Notes under the pieces: generated by a model
What the model was told of the DNA's origin: nothing
Seen by the model: the letters and a program-made list of their open reading frames with translations, nothing else
Databases searched by the model: none
Assembly: GCF_043641665.1 (NCBI RefSeq)
Contig: NC_092196.1
Coordinates: forward strand, 12,847,192 to 12,911,191
Origin: Enoplosus armatus
Lineage: Eukaryota; Chordata; Actinopteri; Centrarchiformes; Enoplosidae
Reading direction: 5' to 3'
Length of the DNA: 64,000 bases
Position numbers and translations under genes: made by a program
Shown: in pieces, positions 1-12,534 of the stretch
Layout of the letters: each line of letters opens with the position of its first letter
Position numbering within the stretch: position 1 is the first letter of the stretch

Positions 1-3000
1 AAACTCACTACAGATTATATTCATGGATCTTTTAAGTAAACTTAAACTTGGTTGGTCACATTTGGTTTCGTGAACTTGCTACAGGGGTCAGGCCACAAGT
101 TCATAATTTCCTCTTAAATTTCATATTAAGTGTGCTCGACCTCAGATGGGAAACCACTGCTCTATGTGACACTGTGTTTTTAGAGATACACGTAGTGCAA
201 ACGAGTTATCAATTCATCAGACATCAAGAGCTTTTAAAGATTCTCTTTTAATCTCATTTCCTAGAAGACACCACACGCTTAGCTTCAGCTTCAAACAGGG
301 CAAAATAATATCTCATTCTTATTTTCTGGGCTGATAACATCTTCCTCTATCAAAGAGCAGCTGCTTCAGACAAAATACACCAGAAGTGTAGAATAACAAT
401 CCAGTCTTCTAGAGAACTAGAGCTGACTCCTTTTAATTCTCCTGTGACTCACTGGATTCTCTGTAGGTGTTAGCGTTACCTAACATGCTCTCACATGCAC
501 ATACATAATGATGCAGCAGTTTGCTTATAACATGAATGGCAAGTATACAAGTTCTCAGAAGTGTCCCTCACCCTGTACACAAACACACTGCTCACAAAGA
601 AAAACAACATGTGTACTTCACACATATTTACCGTTAACTCAGCCAGTCATCAAACTGCCAACTCTCTGGAACAACGTGCTCTTAAATTTAACAGCAGCGT
701 GTCTGTTCACCTGCTCAGCGAGACAACAGTCCGACTTCAGCTGACTAAAAGCAAACTGTAACAATGCAAGCGGACAAAGCCTCTAATCGAGAAAGATTTC
801 CATCTAGTTGCACTATGAGTTACATCAGCTTTCTTCTGTGAATTATTGTCAGGATTATTTTTAGAACAACACATCCTGTGCTCCATGGCCCTCTTCCTTT
901 GCAAAAAACTGCCTGGTTTTCATCTGTATGTGTGTGAGTGCTTTACTTTTATGGGGGTCCTGGATGTCCCGGGGTCTCTTTAACAGAGAAAATATACTTA
1001 ACATTGTTTTATCAGCTAGATACTTCATGACTTACCACAGAAAATTATGTATTACTTCTGTTTGGGGTCTCACAGACCCCAGTGGTAAAACAAGGTTAAA
1101 TACAATGGATTTTTATATGATCTATATCTGTGACTGATGTGGACAGTGCTTTCTATGCAACACAATCCTTCCCAAATCCCAAATAAGTCTATTGAACAGT
1201 TTGTCCATAAGAGATCTAACAGGGAGTTCCTCTCTGCCGTCATTATGTAGCATAACACTGTACAACATATGTTTGCCCGTGCGTAGCTTATATAACGTAT
1301 AAAAACATGAAATACTTCCTTATTTGGTGTGACAACAATGCTTTAGGGTCACTTCTGTGTTTTGTCACCTTCATCAAATGTGCAAGCCCAGTTTGTGGCA
1401 GAGGGGGAGGGGTTACCACGTCAATATTTTTCTACTTTTAATATGGTCAGAAGAAAAGAAACAATATATTTGACGGAAAGAATTGGAAAGATTTTTGCAC
1501 ACATGCACCAGTGGCGTCTATTGGACCCCAAACAATGAAGAAACACAGACGTTCTACCAAAATCACTGATGATTTGTACACAGACTTATGAATTAATTAC
1601 TATCCCAGATGCAGCTTCTGTACCCTTGTGAACTCACAGACCCTTCATGTCTACACTGTACATAACATTAAGAGAGACCACAGCCAGGAACGCATGCACA
1701 TTTGCAGCAAAGTGCTAAAATGATGGATGAACGGGAATCTGCAATAACCTCCACATCCAACATAATTACGGGAACGAGCTCCTGCTACCTGCTTCCACAG
1801 CACTTTACGGTTCCCTCTCAGCCAATGGGGCTCAGCGCAGAGGTTTCAGAGAGAAAAAGGGTCTCTGAGGTGATTTGTGTGCTGTAAGTGGTCCTTTTTT
1901 TCTCCCTCAGTAATCTTGATATCAAACCAACACGTTTCTTTGAAAATACACATTCAGAGGCCCCTTTATAAATGTAATTTATGTACCAGAGAAAGCTGCA
2001 AGACTGTTTTGGAAATTTCCTTGTAAAACATAAAATACCCTCCCTGCCTCCCACCCCCCACCACCACCGCCACCAACACCAAAAAAAAAAAACGCCTTTA
2101 AAATCCTTTGATTATTCAGAACTAAACAATTAGGGGATTTGGGAAGCATTATCAATCACTTTTCTGAATTCATTTTAAGGAGTTGAGCGCAGGATGAGGC
2201 TGGAAGTGTTGAATCCACCCTTTGTGTGGAATGATACCAAATAAGTGCAGGCTGCTGCAAAACTGCTGAGCATAAAAAAAACCCCTTCCTTCCCAGTAAG
2301 CTCCATGTAAACACAATACAAAAGGGAAAGAAGTGCAGATAGATGGGGAAGCACAAGAAAACACGTGCATGATTCTGTACTGTATATTATAAGATGAGTG
2401 TTTTATTTGTTTGATTCATTTAAGTGGTTTGGAGCATCTGTCAGTGATCTCTACTTGTGTTGTTATTTACCAGGTATTTAAAGAGAAGTATCAGCAACCT
2501 TTCAGAAGGCATTGCGCCTTTAAGGCCTGATTGACAGCTGAAACCAGTCTGACCTTCAGCTGAAGTCTATTAAAAGCACGCGGCATCGGTGCGTCGCTCA
2601 GTCGAAATTCTCTGGTACTCTCTGGTCATGTGATTCTAGAGAACAAGTACTGAAGAGTCAGAGCGCTCATAACCACACCCTCCCAAACCACTCACTGCAT
2701 CAAAGGCAACCAATCTGAAACCATTACAGCTCCCACATCAGGTTTTTCTGAGGAAGTAGCCATCTGCCCTCCCTCCACAGCTGTACCCAAACCTGTCATA
2801 CAGTTTACACAAAACAGAGAACAGATAAAGGTGGAAGGATGATTTCCAAGGAACAGTTGTAAAGAGTTAAAGTAGAGCATGCATCGTGTCAGTTAGGTAA
2901 CTTTATAACATTTGAATGTGTCATAGAGGTTTTCGGCTGCTATGTGCAAAATACATTTCTTGTGTTTTGTGTAACCTGAAGGAGTGTTTCTGGATATCAT

Positions 3001-5551
3001 TCTTTAAAATAGTGCTTATCAGTCCGAGTGGAGGAGACTGCAGTTCTTATCATTAGTGAGATAACGTTATTTTTAATCTGCCACATTTAAAATCTTACCT
3101 CAATATTGGCTTAATATTTCACTTTTAATGATAATAATGGTTGTACAAAAATGAGACCTTGGCTGTATGAAAATTTGACAATTTTCCGAGCACAATGTCC
3201 CTGACTTTAGCTGGACTGACTGATTATAGCACAATGAAGTGCCGGACGTCATGTTGGATTTTCGATGAATACAACCTGCTGACCGGGAAAATCCATTCAC
3301 GTCAGCTTCGTAGTTGCATCACAAGTAGGATGTGGGATTTTGTGAACTCCAGTATTTCCAGTTTGACGTCTCACTTCCACAGAAGGATGAATAATATAAA
3401 AATCACACAAATGTAATCAACTCTACTTGTGAAAAGGGAGTAGTGTCATGTCTGCTGTGATTTATTTATGCTTGTTTGTTATCTTGTAGTAGTAAAAAAA
3501 AAGATTTTGAACGTGGCCGTGTGATCTGTGAAACATTAACTGTATTAATGAGGGGGAAAAAAAGTCCCCTCTTTTTCCAATACGGCATGGACTGAACCCA
3601 CACTGTGTATTCCTGAGAAAGGGCAGATAAAAATAACCCAAAGACAGACGTGATGGATCATTTTGCATAGTCAGATAATCCATTTATATTCAAAACAATT
3701 CCAGCTACATTTTGATTCTAAATATAAGATTGTCACATTTACATAGACGTAGGTTCTTGCAGTGCTGGACTAGCAGCTGTTCAATTTCTTTTGTTATGTT
3801 TTGCATTTAACAGCTGCTCCCATGAGGTTTTGACAGGATCCCTATTTGTCAACCTAATCAAAGAAATGATTGTATGCAAAAAGACACTTCTGCTCAGTTT
3901 TTAAAAGGCCCTGCACACACCGGTGAAGTTAGCTGTGTCTGGCTCATTTGCTTTCGGTAAAAGTTGGGAATAGCCTTGCTGCTAATGACATGAAGTAATG
4001 TACTAATAAACATTTTAAATGTTTAAGTTGTCCTTTATTAACAGGTGCAACAAAATGAATAGCAGAGGCAGAGAGAGCCTGCACACTCCAACATGGTCCT
4101 GAGACGAAGTCTAATCAGGAAAACCCCCACGAGGAGGAGCTTACAAAGTGTCGCTCCTTCCACAGCTAATGAGCTATCGGACCTAGTTTAGCCAATCTGC
4201 CTTTTTCACAGCATGCACACTACCAGGGCCGTGAAACTAGAGCAGCTAAATGGAATTCAGCTATTACACCTGAGCTTTTTCTTACCGTTGCATGTCAAAA
4301 TGTCTTCTGTCAACACCACCAGTGAATGCACCACAAGTTCTCACTTGACTTTAGACCATGCTGGTAAACTATCAGAATTTCAGTAACAGAGAATTTAAGA
4401 ACCATATTTTACAAGAACTAAGTTTACCAATGTCTTATGTTGACTCTTGCATTTGTAGCTTTAGCATGTGGTAGAGCTGATGTTGTTGATCATCAGCAGC
4501 AGGAACTGTCTTGTAAGTAAGAATGTTTTTGACTTTCCACACTGAATTCAAGCCCCACAGTTTGTTACTCAAAGTGCCACTCAGACTGGAACTGATATGG
4601 TTTTGTATGGGGTTGCTGGTAGTTCTGGGAACAGGGGAACTTCTGAGAATGTTTAAAATGGTAGTTCCCCGGGAGCTACTGTTATATTGCCTAGTGATTC
4701 TTCCAACTTTTTATTTGTATTGATTATGCAAAAAATGCGGCAGGTTACAGAAGCTAACTACAATCCAGTAACATCCAACAAAATAAAGCAGTTTGCTGCA
4801 ACATGGTGAAAGTAGGATATATTATTGTTTAACACTTTTTCGAGGTCAGAAAGGCTACATCTTTTAAATTCCTTATTAACATGTTATTCTATAGGAAAGT
4901 GTTTATGAATATTTAATATGTTGTTGGGTTTTATCATCCCACTCTTGCCATTCCTTTTTTCACTGTATTTACTTTTTACAGTGGCAAAAAATAACTCTTT
5001 GAATCTTTCTTAGACAAAGCCTCACCAACCCCTGAATGCAGCGGAAAGTAGCATATTATGCAAAGAGAGAGGGGCCTTTAACGCACTGTCTGTATGTGCT
5101 TCTGGTCATTTTGCCTCATTTGCTCCCTTTGACCTTCAGCATGTCTGTATACAGTAAGCTGACAGCACCGTTGGAGCTCTTGAGCGCATGGTGGAGAAAC
5201 AGCGAAAGCCTGATTCCTGCTCGTCTTTCCAGTCTCTCAGTCTGTTTACAATTCCACAACTGCTGGTTGCCATGGTTGTCATTGTCAATGAGCTCCAGAT
5301 GCCAGATATTAGAGCCAACCAGGGAGTAGCAGTGAGTCACCACAGCCCGCAAGTCCCACCCTCGGAGAGTCTTCTACGGGCACGCTCCTCCTGTTCCTCC
5401 TCCAGGCCTCCAGATTTACTGTTAGCACTCCACTCCCCTGTGCTCTGCTCTGTTGCCTGGCTATAATACTATAAATCTGCACCTCTATCTTCATAGTATT
5501 CTTAGAGCCTGAATCCTCTGCCACTGTTATGTCCCTGCTCTGCTTTGCTTT
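1..5551. other. gene-free interval, left end
   Basis: No open frame here has convincing codon use, a recognisable domain, or paired splice sites joining it to a neighbour. The stretch is AT-rich and unique-looking. It includes a CCA-rich to poly-A tract at about 2050-2092. The block near 5040-5460 is richer in GC and has overlapping frames on both strands, but none resembles a known protein. It could be intergenic DNA or part of a long intron of a gene outside the window. Confidence 0.6.
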
Positions 5552-5577
5552 GGGGGGGGGGGGGGGGGGGGGGGGGG
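5552..5577. repeat. poly-G homopolymer, 26 bases
   Basis: An uninterrupted run of 26 G on the plus strand, following a short TGCTTTGCTT sequence. Such runs can form G-quadruplexes and mutate rapidly in length. They are also error-prone in sequencing and assembly, so the exact length is uncertain. Confidence 0.9.
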
Positions 5578-5941
5578 TCCAAGCAGGAGGAGAAAAACCA
5601 GATGAAGCAGGAGTATGACGGAATGCTTCAAAATTAGACCTTGATTATGAGCCATTACCACTGACGGGATTGTGCATGAGCACTTCTGGCACTTCTCAAA
5701 ATGACCTTGGCTATTGTAGTCTTACAGCATATCACAGATGTAACTAGATTTCAAATAAGCAATACACAAAGGACACAAGAATATTAGGGTTGTACAAAAA
5801 GTTGAATTCCACTACACCCACTTTCCATGCGCTACTTGGCATTAATAAACTTTGGATTTCAGCAGGTTGCAGATGCACCACACTGCCAACTGGCAGCCAC
5901 TACTATCTGTCATATTCACAATGAGTGTGATAAACACTCCC

Positions 5942-6122
5942 TGGCCACTTTATTAGGTACACCACCTTCCTTTACAAAGCTTATAATGGTCAGTTTTTGT
6001 TCAGACTGCCGGAGGTGTGTTAATTCAATCTGTTTATTAAAGGTCAATAAAGGTGGACTTTATGGCTGCGCTGTTGTATTGGATTGAATTAGATTTTACA
6101 GGTGCACCTAATAAAGTGGCCA
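5942..6122. mobile_element. short inverted-repeat element (MITE-like)
   Basis: The ends are near-perfect inverted repeats. TGGCCACTTTATTAGGTACA begins at 5942, and the reverse complement of 6101-6122 reads TGGCCACTTTATTAGGTGCA, followed on both sides by CC. The element is about 181 bases, has no coding capacity, and the right end runs almost directly into an (AT)n microsatellite. This terminal sequence is common in fish genomes as a non-autonomous DNA transposon. I could not identify a target-site duplication, so the superfamily is left open. Confidence 0.65.
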
Positions 6123-6129
6123 CTGAATG

Positions 6130-6132
<3 letters not shown>

Positions 6133-6198
<66 letters not shown>
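6133..6198. repeat. (AT)n microsatellite
   Basis: A pure AT dinucleotide run of about 33 units starting eleven bases after the right inverted repeat of the MITE. The proximity suggests that the tract expanded from the element's edge. Confidence 0.95.
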
Positions 6199-6201
<3 letters not shown>

Positions 6202-8759
6202 TACTTTTCCAGAAGTGGTTATTTAGTGTTATTACATAAGTTGTCAGTTGAATAGAAATGCTTTGAGTCAAGTGTTACTCCTACTATAGCTCCTATTGTA
6301 GTGTGAAAACCTGCCTACAGTTTCACTGGAAACCAGCCTTACAAGTACCAAAGTATTTTGAAATATTCACATTAACCCTTGGTAACTTGATCCATGTTAC
6401 ACAATTTGTCACCTTTGAGAAAGGGCTCGTAGCTAAAAAGCTACTTTGAGTCACACAAGATGTGGTTCCACACACCTACACAGTGATCTAACAGATTAAA
6501 CCCATTATAGATTTACACTGGATACAAACCATTATGCTAGTGCACAGGTGCAAAAATATATTAGAAAAAGAGTGGTGTGTGTGTGACCAGATAAGGCTGC
6601 TTGTTTTGCTTTCATTTAATAGAAGCCATGACATTACTGAAATACTGCTAGTTCAGGTAAATGACTGATAGTTTCTTTTCTGCATTTACTGAAACCAAAT
6701 TACAGGTGGAGTGATTGTAACTCTCAATCAGGTATGAAATGTAAACAATGTCAGCTGAAGAGAAATCCCTAACAGTCCTCCTGCGCTGCTGGGAAACACC
6801 CTCTGAGTCACTGCTGCCAAACGTCGCCTGGCGTACTGTCTCAGAGTGAAATGACGTATTTCTGGTGGATGGTTACTGCGCAAGATACTTAACACACCAT
6901 GCAAACACAACCTTACACGGCACAGAATTACAAGCTGTGCGAAAAATGTAATCAGCTGTTAAATAACACTGAACAGATGTGTGTAAGAGGTCTTTAACAA
7001 GCTTGTTGCTGAGCAGCGCTCTGATGATACCCTGACTCACTTCCTGATCATCTTATCTGAGTGGAAAACACTTCAAACAATCCACATTTGTTCACTATCT
7101 TTTGGTTATCGTACATTCAAACTAACGAGCAGCAATACTGCAGGGATACTTTCTTCTTTGTGGTGCTGTATGTTGGGAAAAATTGCCCTTAGAATTATAA
7201 AACCATCATTTTTTCTTATGAAACATTTTATTTTAATACACATGCTATTGTTTGTTGACAAAAGAAGTGGAACAGTTTGTTCTAAAAATGATCAATGCAT
7301 TGTAATTGTTAAGTTTTTGTCTTACACACACACTCATGCACCCCACTTTGTGTGTAAGAGAGTCTTTTATTGGAACAGGGTGTGTCTGTCACGTCAGGAA
7401 GCCTGATCTGTGTTGCACTGTGATGTGTATTACACAAATACTCTCCCCATTCCTTGTGCGGCACAGGTCGTCGTCGCCATGGGAACCAAACAATGCAGTA
7501 TTTGTATGTGAACTTTATGTGTGCTGTGTGTAGAGATCTGTGCAGTAAAGGTTCAGGGTACATGCTGCTCACTTTGACCACAAATGGGGTTTGATTTTAA
7601 ATAACGGTATTTATAATGTTCAAAGAGAGTTTTGGTTTTGTTCTCATTCTTCGGTGAATAACAAGATATTATTATATTATTATATTATTTGCAAAAGCAG
7701 TGCCAGAAAACTCAGCAGTTTTGCATATTGAATAGAGAACTTCCTTCTTCTTGTGAAACCATAAAGTTTTGCAACAGTGGCCAAACACTTCAACCCAGAC
7801 GTACTCAAACACTACTCAAGCGATATTACAGGGAATTTACTTTCAACTCTAACTTTTCTTGGGTATCAATAAATGAACTCACCAGACAAAACGCTCATAG
7901 ACCTCACACTCTCTAAAGATAAAGACCATCGCCGCCTACGACACCTCCCACTCCACCTCCCACTCCACCAGCAACAGCTGACAGACAAGCAATCATCAGT
8001 GGGACTAGTAGTTCCTCAGAAATGTCCTTTGATCTTGGGATTATGGCATGCAATAGATCAACAGATAAGTGCATCTACACTGCATTCTCTGCCAATTTCA
8101 GTGAGTAAAGATGCGTCGTGCTGATTAGTGTGCTGAGATATGCTACATTTGCAAAGCCATTATAGTCACTGTGCCATGTAGACTCGCATTTACTTTCACA
8201 GCCCACAGCACACTGCAGGAATGAAAACAAAAGATAGTGTATTAAACAATGAAAAGGAGAGTTATATGTGTACATAATATATGTATCAACATGTCAGTAT
8301 ATTCACTGAACTTATTATAATCTCTACTATTTTATTCAGCATATTATTTTACAGGTTAATGTTTGTCAGTACTAGGGAAAGTACACGTTTAAAGAATAAG
8401 TATGGTGATATTCAATATTTTTCTTATTGTTCTCAAATCCCATAAAAAGAGCAAAACTAACATGTATTGTCTGTGTAGCCAAACTGCTCTGTGCTATAGA
8501 GATCAAAAACACATTCCTGAGCCTCACTGGGTGATATGTTCCTCCACTACAGTGTGATCAGCATTAGATAAGGCCCGAAGATTTACATCTTCTGGCTGAA
8601 GGAAGTCAGAAAGTACTGAGAGATGGACTAAACAATTGTTGGTTTTGGTCTTCATCCTCCATCTCATGTTGTAAATCATGTTATGTGTGTATTAATGTGA
8701 ACGTAGGAGGATTCGTCAGTCTGCAGTTCTTGGTAGACATGGTAAAAGCATGAAACATA
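6199..8759. other. gene-free interval left of the Tc1 element
   Basis: AT-rich sequence with only short chance frames. A short ATT-rich tract lies near 7666-7690. No exon, RNA gene or repeat family was recognised. Confidence 0.55.
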
Positions 8760-8976
8760 CAGTGCATCCGGAAAGTATTCACAGCGCTTCACTTTTTCCA
8801 CATTTTGTTATGTTACACCCTTATTCCAAAATGGATTAAATTAATTTTTTTCCTCAAAATTCTACACACAACACCCCATAATGACAATGTGAAAAAAGTT
8901 TTTTTGAAATTTTTGCAAATTTATTAAAAATAAAAAACTAAGAAATCACATGTACATAAGTATTCACAGCCTTTGC
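8760..8976 (+). repeat. left terminal inverted repeat of the Tc1 element
   Basis: This 217-base repeat pairs with 10179-10396. It holds the outer and inner transposase-site motifs at 8772-8789 and 8957-8974, separated by an AT-rich spacer with T and A runs. Confidence 0.95.
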
Positions 8977-9137
8977 CATGAAGCTCAAAATTGAGCTCAG
9001 GTGCATCCTGTTTCCACTGATCATCCTTGAGATGTTTCTGCAGCTTAATTGGAGTCCACCTGTGGTAAATTCAGTTGATTGGACATGATTTGGAAAGGCA
9101 CACACCTGTCTATATAAGGTCCCACAGTTGACAGTGC

Positions 9138-10178
9138 ATGTCAGAGCACAAACCAAGCATGAAGTCAAAGGAATTGTCTGTAGACCTCCGAGACAGGATT
9201 GTCTCGAGGCACAAATCTGGGGAAGGTTACAGAAAAATTTCTGCTGCTTTGAAGGTCCCAGTGAGCACAGTGGCCTCCATCATCCGTAAGTGGAAGAAGT
9301 TCGGAACCACCAGGACTCTTCCTAGAGCTGGCCGGCCATCTAAACTGAGTAATCGGGGGAGAAGGGCCTTAGTCAGGGAGGTGACCAAGAACCAGATGGT
9401 CACTCTGTCAGAGCTCCAGAGTTCCTCTGTGGAGAGAGGAGAACCTTCCAGAAGGACAACCATCTCTGCAGCAATCCACCAATCAGGCCTGTATGGTAGA
9501 GTGGCCAGACGGAAGCCACTCCTTAGTAAAAGGCACATAGCAGCCCGCCTGGAGTTTGCCAAAAGGCACCTGAAGGACTCTCAGACCATGAGAAACAAAA
9601 TTCTCTGGTCTGATGAGACAAAGATTGAACTCTTTGGTGTGAATGCCAGGCGTCACGTTTGGAGGAAACCAGGCACCGCTCATCACCAGGCCAATACCAT
9701 CCCTACAGTGAAGCATGGTGGTGGCAGCATCATGCTGTGGGGATGTTTTTCAGCGGCAGGAACTGGGAGACTAGTCAGGATAGAGGGAAAGATGAATGCA
9801 GCAAAGTACAGAGACATCCTGGATGAAAACCTGCTCCAGAGCGCTCTTGACCTCAGACTGGGGCGACGGTTTATCTTTCAGCAGGACAACGACCCTAAGC
9901 ACACAGCCAAGATATCAAAGGAGTGGCTTCAGGACAACTCTGTGAATGTCCTTGAGTGGCCCAGCCAGAGCCCAGACTTGAATCCGATTGAACTTCTCTG
10001 GAGAGATCTGAAAATGGCTGTGCACCGACGCTTCCCATCCAACCTGATGGAGCTTGAGAGGTGCTGCAAAGAGGAATGGGTGAAACTGCCCAAAGATAGG
10101 TGTGCCAAGCTTGTGGCATCATATTCAAAAAGACTTGAGGCTGTAATTGCTGCCAAAGGTGCATCAACAAAGTATTGA
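9138..10178 (+). CDS. Tc1-like transposase, intact, 346 codons
   Basis: This is the cut-and-paste transposase of the surrounding element. It binds the inverted repeats and moves the element into TA sites in the nucleus. The N-terminal part (about residues 8-120) is the bipartite paired-like helix-turn-helix DNA-binding region, with a GRPSKLS hook near residues 66-72. The catalytic domain has D159 (LWSDET), D250 (QQDNDPKH) and E285 (LNPIE). The second D and the E are separated by 34 residues, the DD34E signature of Tc1. The glycine-rich motif KHGGGSIMLWGC is at 192-203. Length and order match full-length family members. The frame opens at 9138, but the usual family start is the second methionine (residue 8, base 9159), followed by KSKELSVDLRD, so the true product may be 339 residues. 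L286 follows the catalytic E where H or N is more usual. No stop or frameshift is seen. Confidence 0.96.
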   Translation: MSEHKPSMKSKELSVDLRDRIVSRHKSGEGYRKISAALKVPVSTVASIIRKWKKFGTTRTLPRAGRPSKLSNRGRRALVREVTKNQMVTLSELQSSSVERGEPSRRTTISAAIHQSGLYGRVARRKPLLSKRHIAARLEFAKRHLKDSQTMRNKILWSDETKIELFGVNARRHVWRKPGTAHHQANTIPTVKHGGGSIMLWGCFSAAGTGRLVRIEGKMNAAKYRDILDENLLQSALDLRLGRRFIFQQDNDPKHTAKISKEWLQDNSVNVLEWPSQSPDLNPIELLWRDLKMAVHRRFPSNLMELERCCKEEWVKLPKDRCAKLVASYSKRLEAVIAAKGASTKY

Positions 10179-10396
10179 GCAAAGGCTGTGAATACTTATG
10201 TACATGTGATTTCTCAGGTTTTTTATTTTTAATAAATTTGCAAAAATCTCAAATAAACTTTTTTCACGTTGTCATTATGGGGTGTTGTGTGTAGAATTTT
10301 GAGGAAAAAAATGAATTTAATCCATTTTGGTATAAGGCTGCAACATAACAAAATGTGGAAAAAGTGAAGCGCTGTGAATACTTTCCGGATGCACTG
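10179..10396 (-). repeat. right terminal inverted repeat of the Tc1 element
   Basis: Reverse complement of the left repeat, starting one base after the transposase stop codon. It carries the inner motif at 10181-10198 and the outer motif at 10367-10384. Confidence 0.95.
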
Positions 10397-10762
10397 TAAA
10401 TCAGCAGTGGGGCCACTACCTCAAGCAGGCATGCCGGCTGTCTATTGTTTGATGGTACGCCAAGCAGTGCTAATATTTGCAATGTATGTTAGCTCACCTG
10501 GCTTACTCACCTGTGTCCTCTTCCTTATGCAAAAGAGTCTTCTGAGGAACCCAAAGCTGTTTATACTTCCTGACTGTGCCTTTTCTCTCAGAAGTGTTTG
10601 CTAGCAGTAGCATATCGTACAGATATTGGATTTTGTTATTGCTTATTGATGTATGACGTGTGGATTGTATACATGTGTATATATTAATTTGGCCAAATTA
10701 GAGTGTGTATACGTGAATGTGGGCAGTGACGTCCCCCACTGATTAGTCCAGGGAATCTAAGG

Positions 10763-11014
10763 GTGGTTGGGCTGGCTGAGGAAGAGATTACCTGTCTGAG
10801 AAAAGGACATACAGGTTTAAATGAAACACTCCATAGATTACTATGCACTCACTGCAATAAACCGGAAACTGTCAAACATGTACTGATAGATTGCGACAGG
10901 TATGATGAAGAAAGAAGGGGATGGATATCAGAAGTAAATGCCAATCTACTGCTGCACACTCCAGTCCAGAAGTGTTTGCTGGCTGTTTTTCTTCGGTCAG
11001 TCTGTTGCAAATGA
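10763..11014 (+). pseudogene. non-LTR retrotransposon ORF2 fragment (C-terminal)
   Basis: The 83-codon frame reads GHTGLNETLHRLLCTHC, followed by a Cys-x2-Cys-x7-His-x4-Cys pattern and then YDEER. This 'tGH..ln..L' stretch, cysteine-histidine cluster and 'Y.eeR' order is typical of the region after the reverse transcriptase or RNase H domain in LINE-type elements. No reverse-transcriptase core (FADD or YADD box) precedes it, and the frame is short. I read it as a 5'-truncated, inactive remnant. The LINE clade cannot be assigned from this piece alone. Confidence 0.45.
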
Positions 11015-12534
11015 TGCGTCAATGCCCACAAATGCCCACACCAGGGCCGAACAGATCTCTCACTCACCCACATTTAAAGATCAACTTCACAGGATTTGTT
11101 GAGAGAAATATAGAATAATGCCAGCCTTATCCTTTAACATGCACATTTGGTCTGATTTGCCCTTGGCTATCATGTCTTTTTTACTTCTACCCTTCTGATC
11201 CATTGCCAGCTATCCTGACCTTCATCAGCCGATAGAAAAAAACAGGCTCAACGTTTTCCAAAGAACAAGGGATGAGCTGCGAGTCCTTGTAAGTCAAAGC
11301 TTGGAAGCCATGTGGCAGATACCTGCTGGCTTTCATGCTGCCGCCATATCTGGTGACACCTGCACACTCCTGGCACTCTAATGCATGTGGTATAACTATT
11401 CACCTCTTGCATAATCAGGGTGTTATCAGGTGAACAATACTTTATGTAATTCTTCTGTGTAAGTGACAATAATGAGTATGTGAATGATTATCTAATATCA
11501 GTGAAGTTCTAGATAAAAGTGACTGATCATTGAGATAATGCTCTCAACTGTAAATGTCAATCAAGGAAAAGTCAAAAAGCAAGTGAAGTGAAATACAGTA
11601 AAACATAAACCTTCTGCATCAGGTTACGGCCAAAGAAACTGGCAGTTATGTAAACACCAGATTTTTAAATAGGGTTTGTAGATTTGTGCATTTAAATGAC
11701 AATAACACAGGACAGAAGGGTATCGCTGTTGTGTCTGCATGTAAACTCAGGATTGATGTCATCAAATTATAGCTGCACTTGTAAAGATATCATCTGATTT
11801 ATCTTTTCTCCCAAACATGATTTGTCACAGAAATTTGTGTCTTGTTTGCAGGCTCTTCCTTCTGTTCCATGAATCGGCTTGACTCTCAGCAGACAAAGTT
11901 TCTGATTGTCTGATGTGGAGTTGTGACCAAACACTAGGGATTTAAAATAAAAAATAAAAAATGACCCAAAGCCACATTTTTGGAACATGTGTGGATCATA
12001 AGCTGGCAGCAGGAGCTTTACTGGAAACCATCTGATCATTTGGCACACAGTTGAGCCATTCAATACATCAAGCCTTACTTACTTAGTGTACAATGACAAC
12101 TATGTGTGTGTGTGTGTTCGTGTGAAAGAGATAAAGAGAGGACTTGTCAGTGTGTGCGTATGTGTACATGACTTATACATATTTACATTGTATGTGCGCA
12201 TGTGTGCACATTAGGCCTGAACTTTACGATAAGAGAACACAGAGCTGAAACCAGAGCTCAGTCGGCTGAATGTGAACATGTCTTTCCCGTCAGAGAGGCC
12301 ATCAGGTGACCAGAAATGACCCTGTATGCCCTCGAGGGGAGCCGGGATGGCGAGTCAGCAAAAAGGGCGCTTGATTACTGGATCACTGGCAAAAAAAAAC
12401 AACACCAACCAAAAACCACATGACAAGAAATCTAGACTCATACATGTGTGAATACTTTCATACACATTTCATACAGCATGACACTGAGAACCACATATTT
12501 CTCTATACTACATGATTTTAATGTACATGTACAG
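11015..12534. other. gene-free interval
   Basis: A short direct duplication, AATGCCCACA, lies near 11022-11040. Otherwise only chance frames are present. Confidence 0.5.

Larger units (their letters stand above)
8760..10396 (+). mobile_element. Tc1-like DNA transposon, apparently complete
   Basis: The element is 1,637 bases, starts CAGTGCATCCGG and ends with its reverse complement. It is flanked by TA on both sides (8758-8759 and 10397-10398), the target duplication expected for Tc1/mariner insertion. Each inverted repeat is about 217 bases and carries two copies of a motif around AGTATTCACAGC, an outer one (8772-8789, 10367-10384) and an inner one (8957-8974, 10181-10198). This is the IR/DR arrangement in which transposase binds four sites. 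The two ends are identical over their outer 55 bases and differ at only a few later positions. The transposase gene is uninterrupted, so the copy is young or recently active. It is unrelated to the host genes around it. Confidence 0.97.

Noticed and set aside
9227..9562. 111-codon minus-strand frame, with others at 9483-9716 and 9895-10182
   Set aside because: Antisense shadows of the Tc1 transposase.
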